DNA of 64,000 nt, taken from the NCBI RefSeq assembly GCF_016772475.1, contig NZ_CP068595.1:2790001-2854000 (forward strand), in the 5' to 3' direction. The notes beneath the pieces were generated by a model, which saw nothing but the letters and a program-made list of their open reading frames with translations, did no database searches and was not told the DNA's origin. This stretch comes from Paenibacillus sonchi. GTDB lineage: Bacteria; Bacillota; Bacilli; Paenibacillales; Paenibacillaceae. Shown here piece by piece: positions 35,430 to 45,061 of this stretch (its first letter is position 1; every line of letters starts with the position of its first letter). Made by a program: the position numbers and the translations under genes.

Positions 35430-35551
35430 ATAGTTAGGTAGAGTGCATTTTGTCAAAGGAGTTTCCAATGGCTTTTTTTGAAAGTCTTAGGTCACCCCAT
35501 GTTATTATTAGATAAGTTAGGCAATACATTCCCATTTGGAGGACGGTTTGG

Positions 35552-36232
35552 ATGGTCAAAATTCTTATCGTGGACGACGATCCGCACATTCGCGCCCTGA
35601 TGCGCCTGTACTTGAAGAATGAAGGGTTCGATCTGGCCGAGGCGGACAACGGCATCGATGCGCATGCCGTCGTCAAAGGTTCAGGCATCGATCTGGTTAT
35701 CCTCGATATTATGATGCCGCATATGGACGGATGGGAGCTGTGCCAAGCGATCCGGATAAGCGATCCCGACATTCCGCTCCTGATGGTAACGGCCAAGGGC
35801 GAATCGGGTCAAAAGATCAAAGGCTTCCAGCTCGGGACCGACGATTATATGACGAAGCCGTTCGATCCGGTGGAGCTGGTGATGAGGGTAAAAGCATTAC
35901 TGCGGCGCTCCCGGATTGCCTCTTCCCAGGTCATTGCGCTGGGGGAAATCGTACTGAACCGGAAAACGTACAAGGTTATGCGGGGAGACGAGGAACTGAC
36001 TTTGCCTCTGAAAGAATTCGAGCTGTTATTTGTGCTTGCCGGCCATCCGGGGCAGATTTTCACGCGGGAGCAGCTGATTACCCAGATCTGGGGCATGGAT
36101 TACGAAGGAGACGACCGGACCGTCGATGTTCATATCAAGCGGCTGCGGGAACGTTTTGCCGGGGACGCCCGCCATTTTCGCATTGAGACGGCACGAAGTG
36201 TGGGCTACCGTCTGGCGGTGAATCCGGGATGA
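35552..36232 (+). CDS. OmpR-family response regulator
   Basis: A 226-residue regulator with receiver domain (VDDDPH pocket, phosphoacceptor D52 in VILDIMMPHMDG, KPFDP near 108) and winged helix (LTLPLKEFELLFVLAGHPGQ ... DVHIKRLRERF ... TARSVGYRL). The start follows GGAGG. The kinase gene overlaps it by 4 bases (ATGA). The target genes are unknown; the protease and AlkD-like genes downstream are candidates. Confidence 0.9.
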   Translation: MVKILIVDDDPHIRALMRLYLKNEGFDLAEADNGIDAHAVVKGSGIDLVILDIMMPHMDGWELCQAIRISDPDIPLLMVTAKGESGQKIKGFQLGTDDYMTKPFDPVELVMRVKALLRRSRIASSQVIALGEIVLNRKTYKVMRGDEELTLPLKEFELLFVLAGHPGQIFTREQLITQIWGMDYEGDDRTVDVHIKRLRERFAGDARHFRIETARSVGYRLAVNPG

Positions 36233-37614
36233 AAACGTTATACGTCCGCGTCGTGCTGACTTTTCTGGCCGTTATCGTCATCAGCCTGGTCGCATCTCTG
36301 CTAATCTCCCTTGCCCTATTTCAGAAGGCGCTTAACGCTACGGGTAAAAACGATATGATCGCGGCCGGCAACCGCATCATCCGTGTGTATGAACAAACGA
36401 ATCCTCCGGATTTGGTTACTTTTATGGACAACATGGCCGAATTGGTTTCTTATACCCTGCAGCTCTACGACGGCAATGGCGGGGTGGACTCCTATGTACC
36501 GGCCAAAGGCAGGCAGGCCGGGAAGATTAGCCCGGAATCTGTCCGCAAGGTGCTGCAGGGAGAGGTGTACCGTTCGCAAGGACAAGATAACGGAACGTTC
36601 ATCGGCCTTCCGTTTGTATCTGAAGGGAAACGTTATGCCTTATTTGTGCAGAGCTCTTCCAAGAACGAAGCCGCGCTCATCCGTCTGTTCTTTACCATCC
36701 TGCTTCTCATGCTCGCGCTCGGAAGCTTGGGTATTCTCGTTGCCGGCAGGTACGTGGTGAAGCCTCTCCAGGCAATAACGGATGCGACTAAGCGGCTGGC
36801 CAAAGGCGACTTCGAGGTTGAACTGAAAATAAACCATGGAGACGAACTGGGAACACTCTCGCGGAGCATTAACGATATGGCCCGGGAAATCAGGCAAATG
36901 GAGCGGATGCGGCAGGATTTTGTATCGAACGTGTCTCATGAAATCCAGTCGCCGTTGACTTCCATCTCCGGTTTTGCGAAGGCATTGAAGGATGGGAAGC
37001 TTGACATCGGGGAGGAGGAACGCGAGCAATACTTGGATATTATCGTTACGGAGAGCGACAGGTTGTCCAGACTCAGCGATAATCTGCTGAAGCTCGCTTC
37101 CCTCGAATCGGAGCATCATCCGTTCAAGACGGAAACCTATAATCTTGATGAGCAGCTTCGGCGGGTGATTGTCGCATGCGAGCCCCAGTGGTCGGCAAAA
37201 GACATCCGCGTCGATATGGAATCCCCTTCCGGTGCTGCTGTCCGGATAACGGCCGACAAGGATCAACTCAATCAGGTGTGGATGAATTTGCTCGGAAATG
37301 CCGTCAAGTTCACGCCCTGCGCCGGACAGGTCTTCATCGCAATCAGCCAGCCCCAGCCGGGTGAGGTTGCCGTGGCCGTAAGCGATTCCGGGACCGGCAT
37401 TGCGCCGGAGGATATAGGCTTTATTTTTGAGCGCTTCTACAAAGCGGACAAGTCGCGGGCAGAAGACCGTAGCGGCAATGGTCTTGGTCTGGCCATCTCC
37501 CAGAAGATCGTAGCACTTCATCATGGAAGCATAGCGGTGAAGAGTACGGCCGGACTGGGCACAACGTTCACCGTGACGCTCCCCGTGGGTGCTCCTTCTG
37601 ATTCTGTCTTTTAG
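36229..37614 (+). CDS. Sensor histidine kinase with HAMP domain
   Basis: A 461-residue kinase. Transmembrane helices at about 6-29 and 147-170 flank a small extracellular sensor domain. A HAMP segment follows (RYVVKPLQAITDATKRLAKG), then the H-box FVSNVSHEIQSPLTSISGF with the His near residue 237, and ATPase motifs NLLGNAVKF, DSGTGI and GNGLGL. Partner of the regulator at 35552; PhoR/ResE-like architecture. Confidence 0.9.
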   Translation: MKTLYVRVVLTFLAVIVISLVASLLISLALFQKALNATGKNDMIAAGNRIIRVYEQTNPPDLVTFMDNMAELVSYTLQLYDGNGGVDSYVPAKGRQAGKISPESVRKVLQGEVYRSQGQDNGTFIGLPFVSEGKRYALFVQSSSKNEAALIRLFFTILLLMLALGSLGILVAGRYVVKPLQAITDATKRLAKGDFEVELKINHGDELGTLSRSINDMAREIRQMERMRQDFVSNVSHEIQSPLTSISGFAKALKDGKLDIGEEEREQYLDIIVTESDRLSRLSDNLLKLASLESEHHPFKTETYNLDEQLRRVIVACEPQWSAKDIRVDMESPSGAAVRITADKDQLNQVWMNLLGNAVKFTPCAGQVFIAISQPQPGEVAVAVSDSGTGIAPEDIGFIFERFYKADKSRAEDRSGNGLGLAISQKIVALHHGSIAVKSTAGLGTTFTVTLPVGAPSDSVF

Positions 37615-37685
37615 TTCACGCTCCGTTCATATTTCTCCCATAAGCTCATTGCGGAACACATTGAACGATTGGAGGAATAGGAACG

Positions 37686-39371
37686 ATGAGCTTTCTGCTA
37701 AATCTATTCGATTCATTGAAATGGCTGACTGGCTGGGAAATGATTTTGTGCGCGCTGTACTTGTTTGTCTTGCTGGGTTATGCTTTTCTTGAGAAAAATA
37801 GATGGTTTTATTTTGTTCCCGGCGTGGGCGTAATGCTTGCAATTATAAGTCTTATCCTTGGCGATGCCTCTATACTGGCGCTGCTGATTTATGCCTCAAC
37901 GGCCATACTTTTCTTATGCACCATTAGGAGAATCTTTAAACCAGCCGTTAAGCCGCTGTCCCCCAAAATTCGGGGCATCATGGTTATCGTTTGTGTTCTA
38001 GGGTTCCTGCCTACGCTGCTTGCCTTAAGCATTGCGGGTGAAGTCCGGTACAATCCGGTGAGCGATTTAAGCGATAAGAGCTATACCCAAGCTTTTATCG
38101 CGATGAACGAACGATTGTCCACCGAATATCCTTTTGGAGACTGGAAAAAAATCGATTGGGCAGCAAAGAAGAATAAATACGGGCCTTTATTCCGCCAAGC
38201 GGAAATCAGCCAAGATCCGAACCTCTACTATAAAACCTTAAGGGATTACCTCTTTTCTTTCCGTGACGGTCATATCCAAATCGTGAACGAACATCTGTAT
38301 GACGGTAATAGCGTATTTAAGAATGAAGTTGGCGGCGGCGTCGGAATCAGTACGATTCAATTGGATGACGGCAAGGTGTTGGTTAGCTTGCTGGTACCGG
38401 GCAGCCCGGCGGATCAATGCGGCATCAAGCTTGGAACCGAAATCATTTCATGGAATGGGAAAGACGTTAAGAAGGCATTAGATGAGACGTCTTGGAGCGA
38501 GAACCCGCCGGCAACGGAAGGGGACCGGATATTAAATCAAGGACGTTTCTTAGCAAGAGCCCCGATCGGCCAAAACATCCAGGTCAAATTCCGGAATCAG
38601 GACGATCCGGCGGTCATAACTGCGGCGCTTACAGCCTATGACGATCAGTACGAAACCTTGAAGAAAACGAAGGTAAAGCTGAAGAAAGAAGATCCGCCCG
38701 TGGAAGGCCAGATCCTTAAGAAGAACTATGGCTACGTAAAAATCAGATATTTCCTTCCTGGTGCAACGCAATCCGATCCCGCGAAAGCACTGGAAGACAC
38801 AATAAAAGAGTTTCAGGAAAAACAAGTAAAGGGAATAATCATTGATCTGCGGGATAATCCGGGCGGCGATGATGACCTTGTTGCCCAAATGGCGGGACAT
38901 TTTGTGAACAGGAAAAGGATTTTTGAATACGTCAGTTACTACAACCGGAATACAGGACGTTTTGAAATCAACCGCGCCGAAACGAGAACCGTTCAGCCAT
39001 CGCGGATTTACTTTCCAGGGAAAATAGCCGTCCTCATTAATCATAACACCGCGAGCTCGGGGGAAGGCTTACCTTTGTTCTTAAAAGGAATGCCCAATGT
39101 TAAGATAATCGGCTTTACGTCTACGAATGGTTCGTTCGGCATAGTCTCCGCTCCTATAGAAATGAAAATGCCGGAAGGATATGTCGTGCAGTTCCCCGAC
39201 GGAAGATCCCTTAATCAAGACCACAAGATTCAAGGCGACAGCGATGAACAGGGACAAGGAGGCGTAACGCCTGACATTACGGTTCCCATGAACGGGCAAA
39301 CATTTAAAATGAAGTTTATTGAAGGACAGGACGTGGAATTGGATTATGCGTTAGCTTCCTTCAATGGCTAA
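37686..39371 (+). CDS. S41 family C-terminal-processing-type peptidase with PDZ domain
   Basis: A 561-residue membrane-anchored protein. Four hydrophobic segments in the first 125 residues are followed by an extracellular part. A PDZ domain spans about 205-265 (VLVSLLVPGSPADQCGIKLG). The S41 protease core has IIIDLRDNPGG and the nucleophile Ser in HNTASSGEG near residue 457. The membrane-domain-plus-PDZ-protease layout is unusual for CtpA enzymes, which normally have a single signal anchor. The ATG has GGAGG upstream. It follows a two-component system and precedes an AlkD-like gene by 14 bases. Confidence 0.85.
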   Translation: MSFLLNLFDSLKWLTGWEMILCALYLFVLLGYAFLEKNRWFYFVPGVGVMLAIISLILGDASILALLIYASTAILFLCTIRRIFKPAVKPLSPKIRGIMVIVCVLGFLPTLLALSIAGEVRYNPVSDLSDKSYTQAFIAMNERLSTEYPFGDWKKIDWAAKKNKYGPLFRQAEISQDPNLYYKTLRDYLFSFRDGHIQIVNEHLYDGNSVFKNEVGGGVGISTIQLDDGKVLVSLLVPGSPADQCGIKLGTEIISWNGKDVKKALDETSWSENPPATEGDRILNQGRFLARAPIGQNIQVKFRNQDDPAVITAALTAYDDQYETLKKTKVKLKKEDPPVEGQILKKNYGYVKIRYFLPGATQSDPAKALEDTIKEFQEKQVKGIIIDLRDNPGGDDDLVAQMAGHFVNRKRIFEYVSYYNRNTGRFEINRAETRTVQPSRIYFPGKIAVLINHNTASSGEGLPLFLKGMPNVKIIGFTSTNGSFGIVSAPIEMKMPEGYVVQFPDGRSLNQDHKIQGDSDEQGQGGVTPDITVPMNGQTFKMKFIEGQDVELDYALASFNG

Positions 39372-39385
39372 AAGGAGTGTTAAGA

Positions 39386-40093
39386 ATGAATTTAGAAATG
39401 GTTATGCAGGAGCTTGAAGCGCTCGGCAAGGAACGGACCAAAAAAATCTATCAATCCAATGGCGCGCATGAACCGCTTTTTGGCGTAGCTACAGGTCAAA
39501 TGAAGCCGATTGCCAAAAAAATAAAAATAAATCAGCCTTTGGCGGAGCAGCTCTACGCTACAGGGAACTACGACGCCATGTATTTTGCCGGAATCATTGC
39601 AGATCCGCAATCGATGACTGAAGCCGATTTTGAGCGTTGGATAGATGGGGCATATTTTTATATGCTGTCTGATTATGTGGTTGCGGTAACCCTGGCAGAA
39701 GCGGACATTGCGCAAGAAGTAGCGGATAAATGGATCGCAAGCGGCGGAGAACTGAGAATGTCTGCGGGCTGGAGCTGTTACTGCTGGCTTTTGGGAAACC
39801 GCCCGGACGATGAATTTTCCGTAACGAAGCTTGCCCATATGCTTGAGATTGTGAAGAATACGATCCATGATTCTCCCGAGCGGACGAAGTACGCTATGAA
39901 TAATTTTATCTACACCGTTGGGGTATCCTATGTGCCGCTCCATGAGGCAGCGGTCGAAACCGCAAAGACAGTGGGTCCTGTTGAAGTTCAAAAGGACAAG
40001 AAAAAAAGCAGCTTCCTGCTCGCTTCTGAACGTATTCAAAAGGCGGCAAGTAAAGGGGAGCTTGGGTTCAAACGCAAACATGTAAGATGTTGA
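39386..40093 (+). CDS. DNA alkylation repair (AlkD-like) HEAT-repeat protein
   Basis: A 235-residue all-helical protein of the AlkD-related family: EALGKERTKKIYQSNGAHEP at the start, FGVATGQMKPIAKKIK, YDAMYFAGIIADP and a Lys-rich tail (KDKKKSSFLL, GFKRKHVRC). AlkD proteins remove alkylated bases without flipping; this branch has not been tested and may differ. The ATG at 39386 is preferred to the GTG at 39377 because AAAGGAG is then 8 bases away. It probably shares a transcript with the S41 protease gene. Confidence 0.75.
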   Translation: MNLEMVMQELEALGKERTKKIYQSNGAHEPLFGVATGQMKPIAKKIKINQPLAEQLYATGNYDAMYFAGIIADPQSMTEADFERWIDGAYFYMLSDYVVAVTLAEADIAQEVADKWIASGGELRMSAGWSCYCWLLGNRPDDEFSVTKLAHMLEIVKNTIHDSPERTKYAMNNFIYTVGVSYVPLHEAAVETAKTVGPVEVQKDKKKSSFLLASERIQKAASKGELGFKRKHVRC

Positions 40094-40156
40094 GCGTCCG
40101 GAAGCAGTGCGTATGAACCCCTTATATAGTCCGTATGATGACGAAACTCTGCCACT

Positions 40157-40795
40157 CTACAGCCTTCTCAATATATCCTTCTTCTTCAGGCCGTTTTTCT
40201 TGGCGGTGGCATTCCAGAAGGAATGTGTCGCTGTGAATTTCCAGGCGAAGCGCGGGAAATTGGGGCTGAACAGCATGGATTCATCCACACTGCGCGAATG
40301 GATATTGCCTGCGAGGCCCTGCATGGCATGGCCCAGATTCTTAAGCGGTCCCCGGCCAACGGGGACCTTCTCCAGAAAGCCCATCATTTCACCGGCGCCC
40401 TGGCCGAGTCCCTGCCCGAAATGGAGGCCGCAGCGGCTGCACCAGTTCTGAATGATCTCAAGCGCAATGTGATTTTGCCGCCCCTCGTAAAAACCGTTGT
40501 TGATGAGGGCATATACGTAAATGTCCCCCTCACGCTCCGCTTTCATGTATTCCTCAAGGGCAACCAGCATCCTGAACAAATGTGACGGTATCCCGTCTAC
40601 ATACAGCGGAAAGGCGATAACCAGCACATCCATGCGGCACAGCTCGCGGTATTGCTCCGGGGTAAGCGGTTTTTTGTTCAGGTGATAGGTGGTGATCTCA
40701 TGCCCGGTGCGGATAAGCGGCTCGAGTATGCCAAGCATTATGGCCGAGTTGCTTTTTTTCACCTTAGGACTTCCGTTGATCAGGGCGATTTTCAT
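40157..40795 (-). CDS. NAD(P)H-dependent FMN reductase/flavodoxin-like protein (first type)
   Basis: A 212-residue flavodoxin-fold protein. The N-terminal phosphate loop INGSPKVKKSNS binds FMN, and AFPLYVDGIPSHL corresponds to the next FMN-contacting loop. There is no iron-sulfur motif. The start overlaps the stop of the gene before it. It belongs to a TetR-controlled redox operon read leftward from 41879. Confidence 0.8.
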   Translation of the reverse strand: MKIALINGSPKVKKSNSAIMLGILEPLIRTGHEITTYHLNKKPLTPEQYRELCRMDVLVIAFPLYVDGIPSHLFRMLVALEEYMKAEREGDIYVYALINNGFYEGRQNHIALEIIQNWCSRCGLHFGQGLGQGAGEMMGFLEKVPVGRGPLKNLGHAMQGLAGNIHSRSVDESMLFSPNFPRFAWKFTATHSFWNATAKKNGLKKKDILRRL

Positions 40796-41295
40796 GCCAA
40801 TACCTCCTTGGCGGCTTGCAGACTATTATGGAAATATACCGTATTTCCTGTAGAATACAAATTCACACTGTTCGCCGCGACCAGCTTTCTGGCCGTTTCC
40901 ATTTCCGCTTCCGTAAGGCCTTCCCCGTAAAAATGTACGGACAGGGCAAACTGATGATCATAACGTTTCCGATGATGGGTTTCTCCGCTTTGGGTGGAGA
41001 AATAAGGGAGAACGTAGGAGATGCTCCGGTTTAACACATTGAGGATGAAGGGGCTGTAGCTTCCATACACGCATTTGCTGATAATCATCAGTTCGTCGCA
41101 TTTCGAAAAAAGTTCGCCTATATTCTGATAGCCGTCCTTGAGAACACAGACTCCGGGCGTCCTGACCCAGCATCCGAAGCAGCCCGTGCAGTGGCGGATG
41201 GTGCCATTATCGGATATGACTGTTACGTCCTCCTGCGGAGCTTCCGCCCATGCTGCATACTCCTGCTGATCCAGGTCGTGAATAATCATTTTCAT
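40792..41295 (-). CDS. Flavodoxin-like NAD(P)H-dependent oxidoreductase (second type)
   Basis: A 167-residue protein. It carries the CTGCFGCW motif followed by TPGVCVLKD seen in iron-sulfur-flavoprotein-like and flavodoxin-family reductases, then KCVYGSYSPF. The N-terminal FMN loop is atypical, so it may work together with the neighbouring flavodoxin-like protein. It overlaps both adjacent genes by 4 bases, a tightly coupled operon. Confidence 0.75.
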   Translation of the reverse strand: MKMIIHDLDQQEYAAWAEAPQEDVTVISDNGTIRHCTGCFGCWVRTPGVCVLKDGYQNIGELFSKCDELMIISKCVYGSYSPFILNVLNRSISYVLPYFSTQSGETHHRKRYDHQFALSVHFYGEGLTEAEMETARKLVAANSVNLYSTGNTVYFHNSLQAAKEVLA

Positions 41296-41879
41296 TTGTC
41301 ATCCTCCTTATCGAGTACCGTTAAGATCGAAAAAGAATCGCGCCAGTTGCCGGAATACCGGACACCGTTATTCGTGAGCAGCGAGGCGATGCCGTGCACC
41401 ATGGACCACAGCGCAATCAGTTGATGCGAATAAGAGGCTTCCGGCAGACCGGTGCTCCGGAACATGTGAAATGCCGTTGTCCGGAACAAAGCGAACGGCG
41501 GGTAATTATCGGAACTATAGTTATCCAGATCAATGATTATGCCTGAATGATAGTAGAGGAATTGAAAGTACTGCGGATTCTCTATGAAAAAGTCTATGTA
41601 TGCCTGCCCCAATAAAGAAATGGCCTCGCGGCTGTCCTCCTCTCCCATAATGGATATGCGCAGTCTCTCCATAAATTGCTCTGTGACATGCTCGCCCATA
41701 GCGGCAATCAGTTCATCGACATTTTTAAAATGGCTGTAAGGGGCGGTATGGCTGACATTGCACTGTGCAGCGACTTTGCGCAGGGAAAAGCTTTTTACCC
41801 CTTCTTCGTTAATAAGGCTAATACCCGTTTCGATGAGCTGCTTGCGTAAATTGCCGTGGTGATAGGGTTTTTCCTTCAT
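41292..41879 (-). CDS. TetR family regulator of the flavodoxin operon
   Basis: A 195-residue regulator. The N-terminal helix-turn-helix is FSLRKVAAQCNVSHTAPYSH followed by FKNVDELIAA, and the C-terminal region is of the WHG type (ALWSMVHGIASLL). An upstream in-frame start at 41912 exists, but ATG at 41879 has GAAAGGAAG correctly placed, and the region above contains the operator. Two identical-type palindromes cover its promoter (41902-41952), so it most likely represses itself and the two oxidoreductases. Confidence 0.88.
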   Translation of the reverse strand: MKEKPYHHGNLRKQLIETGISLINEEGVKSFSLRKVAAQCNVSHTAPYSHFKNVDELIAAMGEHVTEQFMERLRISIMGEEDSREAISLLGQAYIDFFIENPQYFQFLYYHSGIIIDLDNYSSDNYPPFALFRTTAFHMFRSTGLPEASYSHQLIALWSMVHGIASLLTNNGVRYSGNWRDSFSILTVLDKEDDK

Positions 41880-41901
41880 CGTGTAAATGCTTCCTTTCAT
41901 C

Positions 41902-41952
41902 AATCTTAACACTGTAAAGATTGTAACATGGAATCTTAGCGGTGTAAAGATT
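41902..41952 (-). promoter_or_regulatory. Promoter with two TetR operators
   Basis: Two 21-base imperfect palindromes, AATCTTAAC-ACT-GTAAAGATT (41902-41922) and AATCTTAGC-GGT-GTAAAGATT (41932-41952), lie 30 bases apart. On the minus strand the promoter is TTTACA (41948-41943), a 17-base spacer and TACAAT (41925-41920). One operator covers the -35 box and the other begins at the -10 box, a classic arrangement for repression. Confidence 0.82.
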
Positions 41953-42137
41953 TGGAATATATATAAATTGAACTTAGGCCAATTGTGCTTCGGTGTTTGT
42001 GCCGCTCCACAGGTGAGGCGGGTGGCCTTCAGGTCCAGGGAATAATTGGATGCCTGAATTAGTTCCTGCCAGTTATTACTTGTTCATAGGGGTATGTTAT
42101 AATTCCCTTAAATTACTGAAGAAATCTGGGAGGAAAC

Positions 42138-42748
42138 ATGAAAGCAGGCAGAAATGATCCTAGCCAATTTAACATGCACCGTTTGGGGGCCATGCTGAAG
42201 GAGTATTTGTATGAGAGTTCAGGCGAGCGGATTCTGGAACAGTTTTGGGGCATTTGGACGGCGATCAGGGACCATATAATCATTCCCTTCAACTACCGTT
42301 CATTTGCGCAAATTACGGAGCGTTTCGATTTTCCTTATGAGATGGACGCTGTCTTCTTCGGCACGGAAGCTAAGATGGTTCGGGAGTGCCTGGAACGGCA
42401 GGATCCCGAAGCTTGGGACCGGTTGATCCGGCTATACCGGGAGATGATGGAATATTTGACGGATATGTACGAGGAAAACAGATTGAACCTGCGCCGCTCC
42501 TATGCGGAAGCGCACTTTTATAAGGGCGAAACCGGCACAGCTGATGCGCTTTTTAAGCAGTTGACTGAAGAGCATCCGGAATGGGTCTGGGGATATGTGG
42601 GCTGGGGGATATGTATAATCCCCAATTTGACTCTTCTGCAGCGGGCAGTAAGGATGAGGCTTTGCGCTTGTACCAATCGGGGTTGGACAAGGTCGCGTCC
42701 GATAAGGATGTTCTGGAAGAACGGATCATGGAGCTGACAAGGCAATGA
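42138..42748 (+). pseudogene. Unrecognised soluble protein, frame broken once
   Basis: As read, the first 155 residues are a coherent helical protein (RLGAMLKEYLYES ... FYKGETGTADALFKQLTEEH) and the rest is out of frame. Adding one G to GGGGG at 42604-42608 gives a 203-residue product that continues GDMYNPQFDSSAAGSKDEAL and ends MELTRQ. The C-terminal half resembles TPR-like repeats (tandem helices, A.FYKGE..TA..LF). The family is not recognised. The next gene starts inside this stop (ATGA), so the two were translated together. Confidence 0.6.
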
Positions 42749-43097
42749 AAGGCAGAAACCAGCCGTTGCCGGAGCACGAATTGCGGGCTATTCTGCGGGC
42801 TGCCGGCGATATCATTGCCCAAGGAGGGCGGGCGCTTCTCTCCAAAATATTAAAAGGCTCAAAAGACCGGAAGCTGATGATGCGGAATGGGAACAGCTAT
42901 TGCAGGAACGGAGCCAAACGCTGCTTCCCGTTTCGAAGAATCCGATCATTCTGGCATGCCGGAAATGCGGCAGTCCTTTCTTGTTTGAATGAAAAGACCC
43001 CCCGCTATTATACGAGCGATGGCTTGTGCTCTCCGAAGGAATTCCGAAGAAAAATACATGGTATCACCAATTCTTGAAGATATTATTAACAACATGA
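42745..43097 (+). pseudogene. RQC-type winged-helix protein remnant
   Basis: The first 40 residues (PLPEHELRAILRAAGDIIAQ then GGRALLSKILKGSK) resemble the start of the RQC-minor-1 DNA-binding family. After that the frame is disturbed. One extra A in AAAA at 42861-42864 opens a coherent stretch (DDAEWEQLLQERSQTLLPV, then IILACRKCGSPFLFE) to a TGA at 42990. Beyond that stop the same frame continues protein-like (DPPLLYERWLVLSEGIPKKN) to 43097. With a frame break and an internal stop this looks genuinely decayed. Confidence 0.45.
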
Positions 43098-43164
43098 AAC
43101 ACAACAGAAGAGAGAAGATAAAAATGAAAGCGGTTTCTACGGCGCTGGAATCGGAGGGGAAAAA

Positions 43165-44969
43165 GTGAAGAAGATCAGCAGACTGAAGCTAAAACATCAG
43201 ATCCTACTAATCTTTTTATTTCCGGTAATCATATTTGCGGTCATGGAATTCTACTTCTATTACAGCTTTTTTAATCTGACACAGGAAAGAGCTGCAAATT
43301 ACGGGAACAAATCATTGAACAAACGCGCCAGAAGATAGACTCCGTGTTCAACGAAATCAAACTCAGTACCAACATTGTGGTCAATAATAAGAAGATACAG
43401 GAATTTACCGTTGAAGGTAATGATTATAAAAGGGATTTTGATATAGGCACTTATGTAATTGATTTAATGGAATATATGAGGTCCTTTAATACTTACGTGA
43501 ACGGAATTATGATTAACGATAATCATGGAAGAAGTGTATACAGCCTGGCTACAGCCAACGGTGATATCTTTTTTTTGAACCAATATGATGAGTTTATCAG
43601 CAAGTATAAAAATGACAGTGAGCTTGACAAAAAAGGAAGGTTCACAAAGCTCTTCAAAAATGAAAAAATAGGAAGCGAATATTTTTTTTATATAGTACCT
43701 ATTATCGAATCCATCGGCGGGGTTCATTTCTCGCAAAGAACGGGCTATTGCTCGGTTATGGTTAATATGGAGAAAATAAAAGGACTTGTTGTTAATACGG
43801 AATTAACACCTAACTCTACGTTGTATATCCTGAACAGCCAAAATGAGGTCGTTGCCTCAAACCATACGAATTCCAGCAGCAATATATTCAAGGAAATCCT
43901 TTCTGTGGACCAGCATAGTCTAGCCAATGGCGTAAAAACAAAAATAAACGGAAAAGACGTCATCGTTCAGGAAAAAGGCTTGGAGCAGGCGGTCGGGTGG
44001 CGTATATTAAGCATGATTCCGGTGCATGAACTGACCACTGATATGAATGACATTAAAAACATCAGCTTCATTGCCGGAATCGGCATCACCCTCAGCATGA
44101 TTATTCTGGTGTATTTTTTCTTGAACAATCTGACACGGCCTGTCATGGGGCTGGTAGCAGATATGAAAAGAGCCGGCAAAAGAGATATGAACTTTAGGGT
44201 AAAGGTGCGCTCAACCAACGAAGTTGGGGCTTTGGCCTATGATATCAACAACATGATTGACAAGATGGAGGAAATGACGAGGGATGTCTTTAACACCCAG
44301 GCCAGATTATATGAGTCGGAGCTGAGTAAAAAGCAGGCTGAATTTTCGGCCCTGCAGAGTCAAATTAACCCGCATTTCCTCTATAACACCTTAAACTGCA
44401 TAAGCAGCATCGGGCTTGAATATGGCAGCAAGGAAATCGCGCAGATCACCTCATACATGTCTAAAATATTTCGCTACAGCATTAAAAAAGACGAGCTGGT
44501 TCAGATCAGTGAAGAAATTCAATGTATTAAGGCATATATGAATATTATCTCCATCCGGTACGAAAACAAGTTCTCGATGGAAGTAAATGTGGATGAAAAG
44601 CTGCTGGAAAGGGGGACGCCTAAAATGATCCTGCAGCCCATTGTTGAAAATTCAGTGTATCACGGGCTTGAAAGCATCGACGCAGGAGGATATCTCCATG
44701 TGAGCGGCCATATCGATGCCAACGGAGATGTATGTTTTCAAGTAGCCGATTCCGGCAAAGGGATCGCTCAAGAGGAGCTAGACAGCATCAAAGCGAAGCT
44801 GAATATGGACCATTCGGAGCGAGTGAAGAACAGCCTTGACGGAAAAAATATCGGTCTTTCCAATATCAACAACAGGATCAAGCTGCTGTTTGGAGAAGAT
44901 TACGGCGTAGAGATACACAGTCAGCTGGGTGAAGGCACTAAGGTGACCGTTAAGATTCCGTATATTTAA
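43165..44969 (+). pseudogene. YesM-type sensor histidine kinase, frame broken near the start
   Basis: The corrected 601-residue product starts at GTG 43165 with a transmembrane helix (ILLIFLFPVIIFAVMEFYFY). One missing G in GGG at 43303-43305 separates this from the main frame (RQKIDSVFNEIKLS onward). It continues with an extracellular dCache-like sensor, a second helix, HAMP (NLTRPVMGLVADMKRAGKRD), SQINPHFLYNTLN and ATPase motifs (IVENSVYHG, DSGKGI). No response regulator is adjacent, so it is an orphan. It is AT-richer than its neighbours in the sensor region, hinting at separate origin. Confidence 0.8.
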
Positions 44970-45000
44970 GCAATGAGGCAATGAAAAGCAAGCTTTCAGC

Positions 45001-45043
45001 GCAAACAAGCACAGGCCTTGTATCACGGCCTGTGCTTGTTTGC
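45001..45043. terminator. Bidirectional terminator between convergent genes
   Basis: A perfect 17-base stem, GCAAACAAGCACAGGCC pairing with GGCCTGTGCTTGTTTGC, has a 9-base loop and lies between the kinase gene and the ABC exporter genes, which run toward each other. Confidence 0.85.
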
Positions 45044-45061
45044 CTTATCCAAATATGTGCC

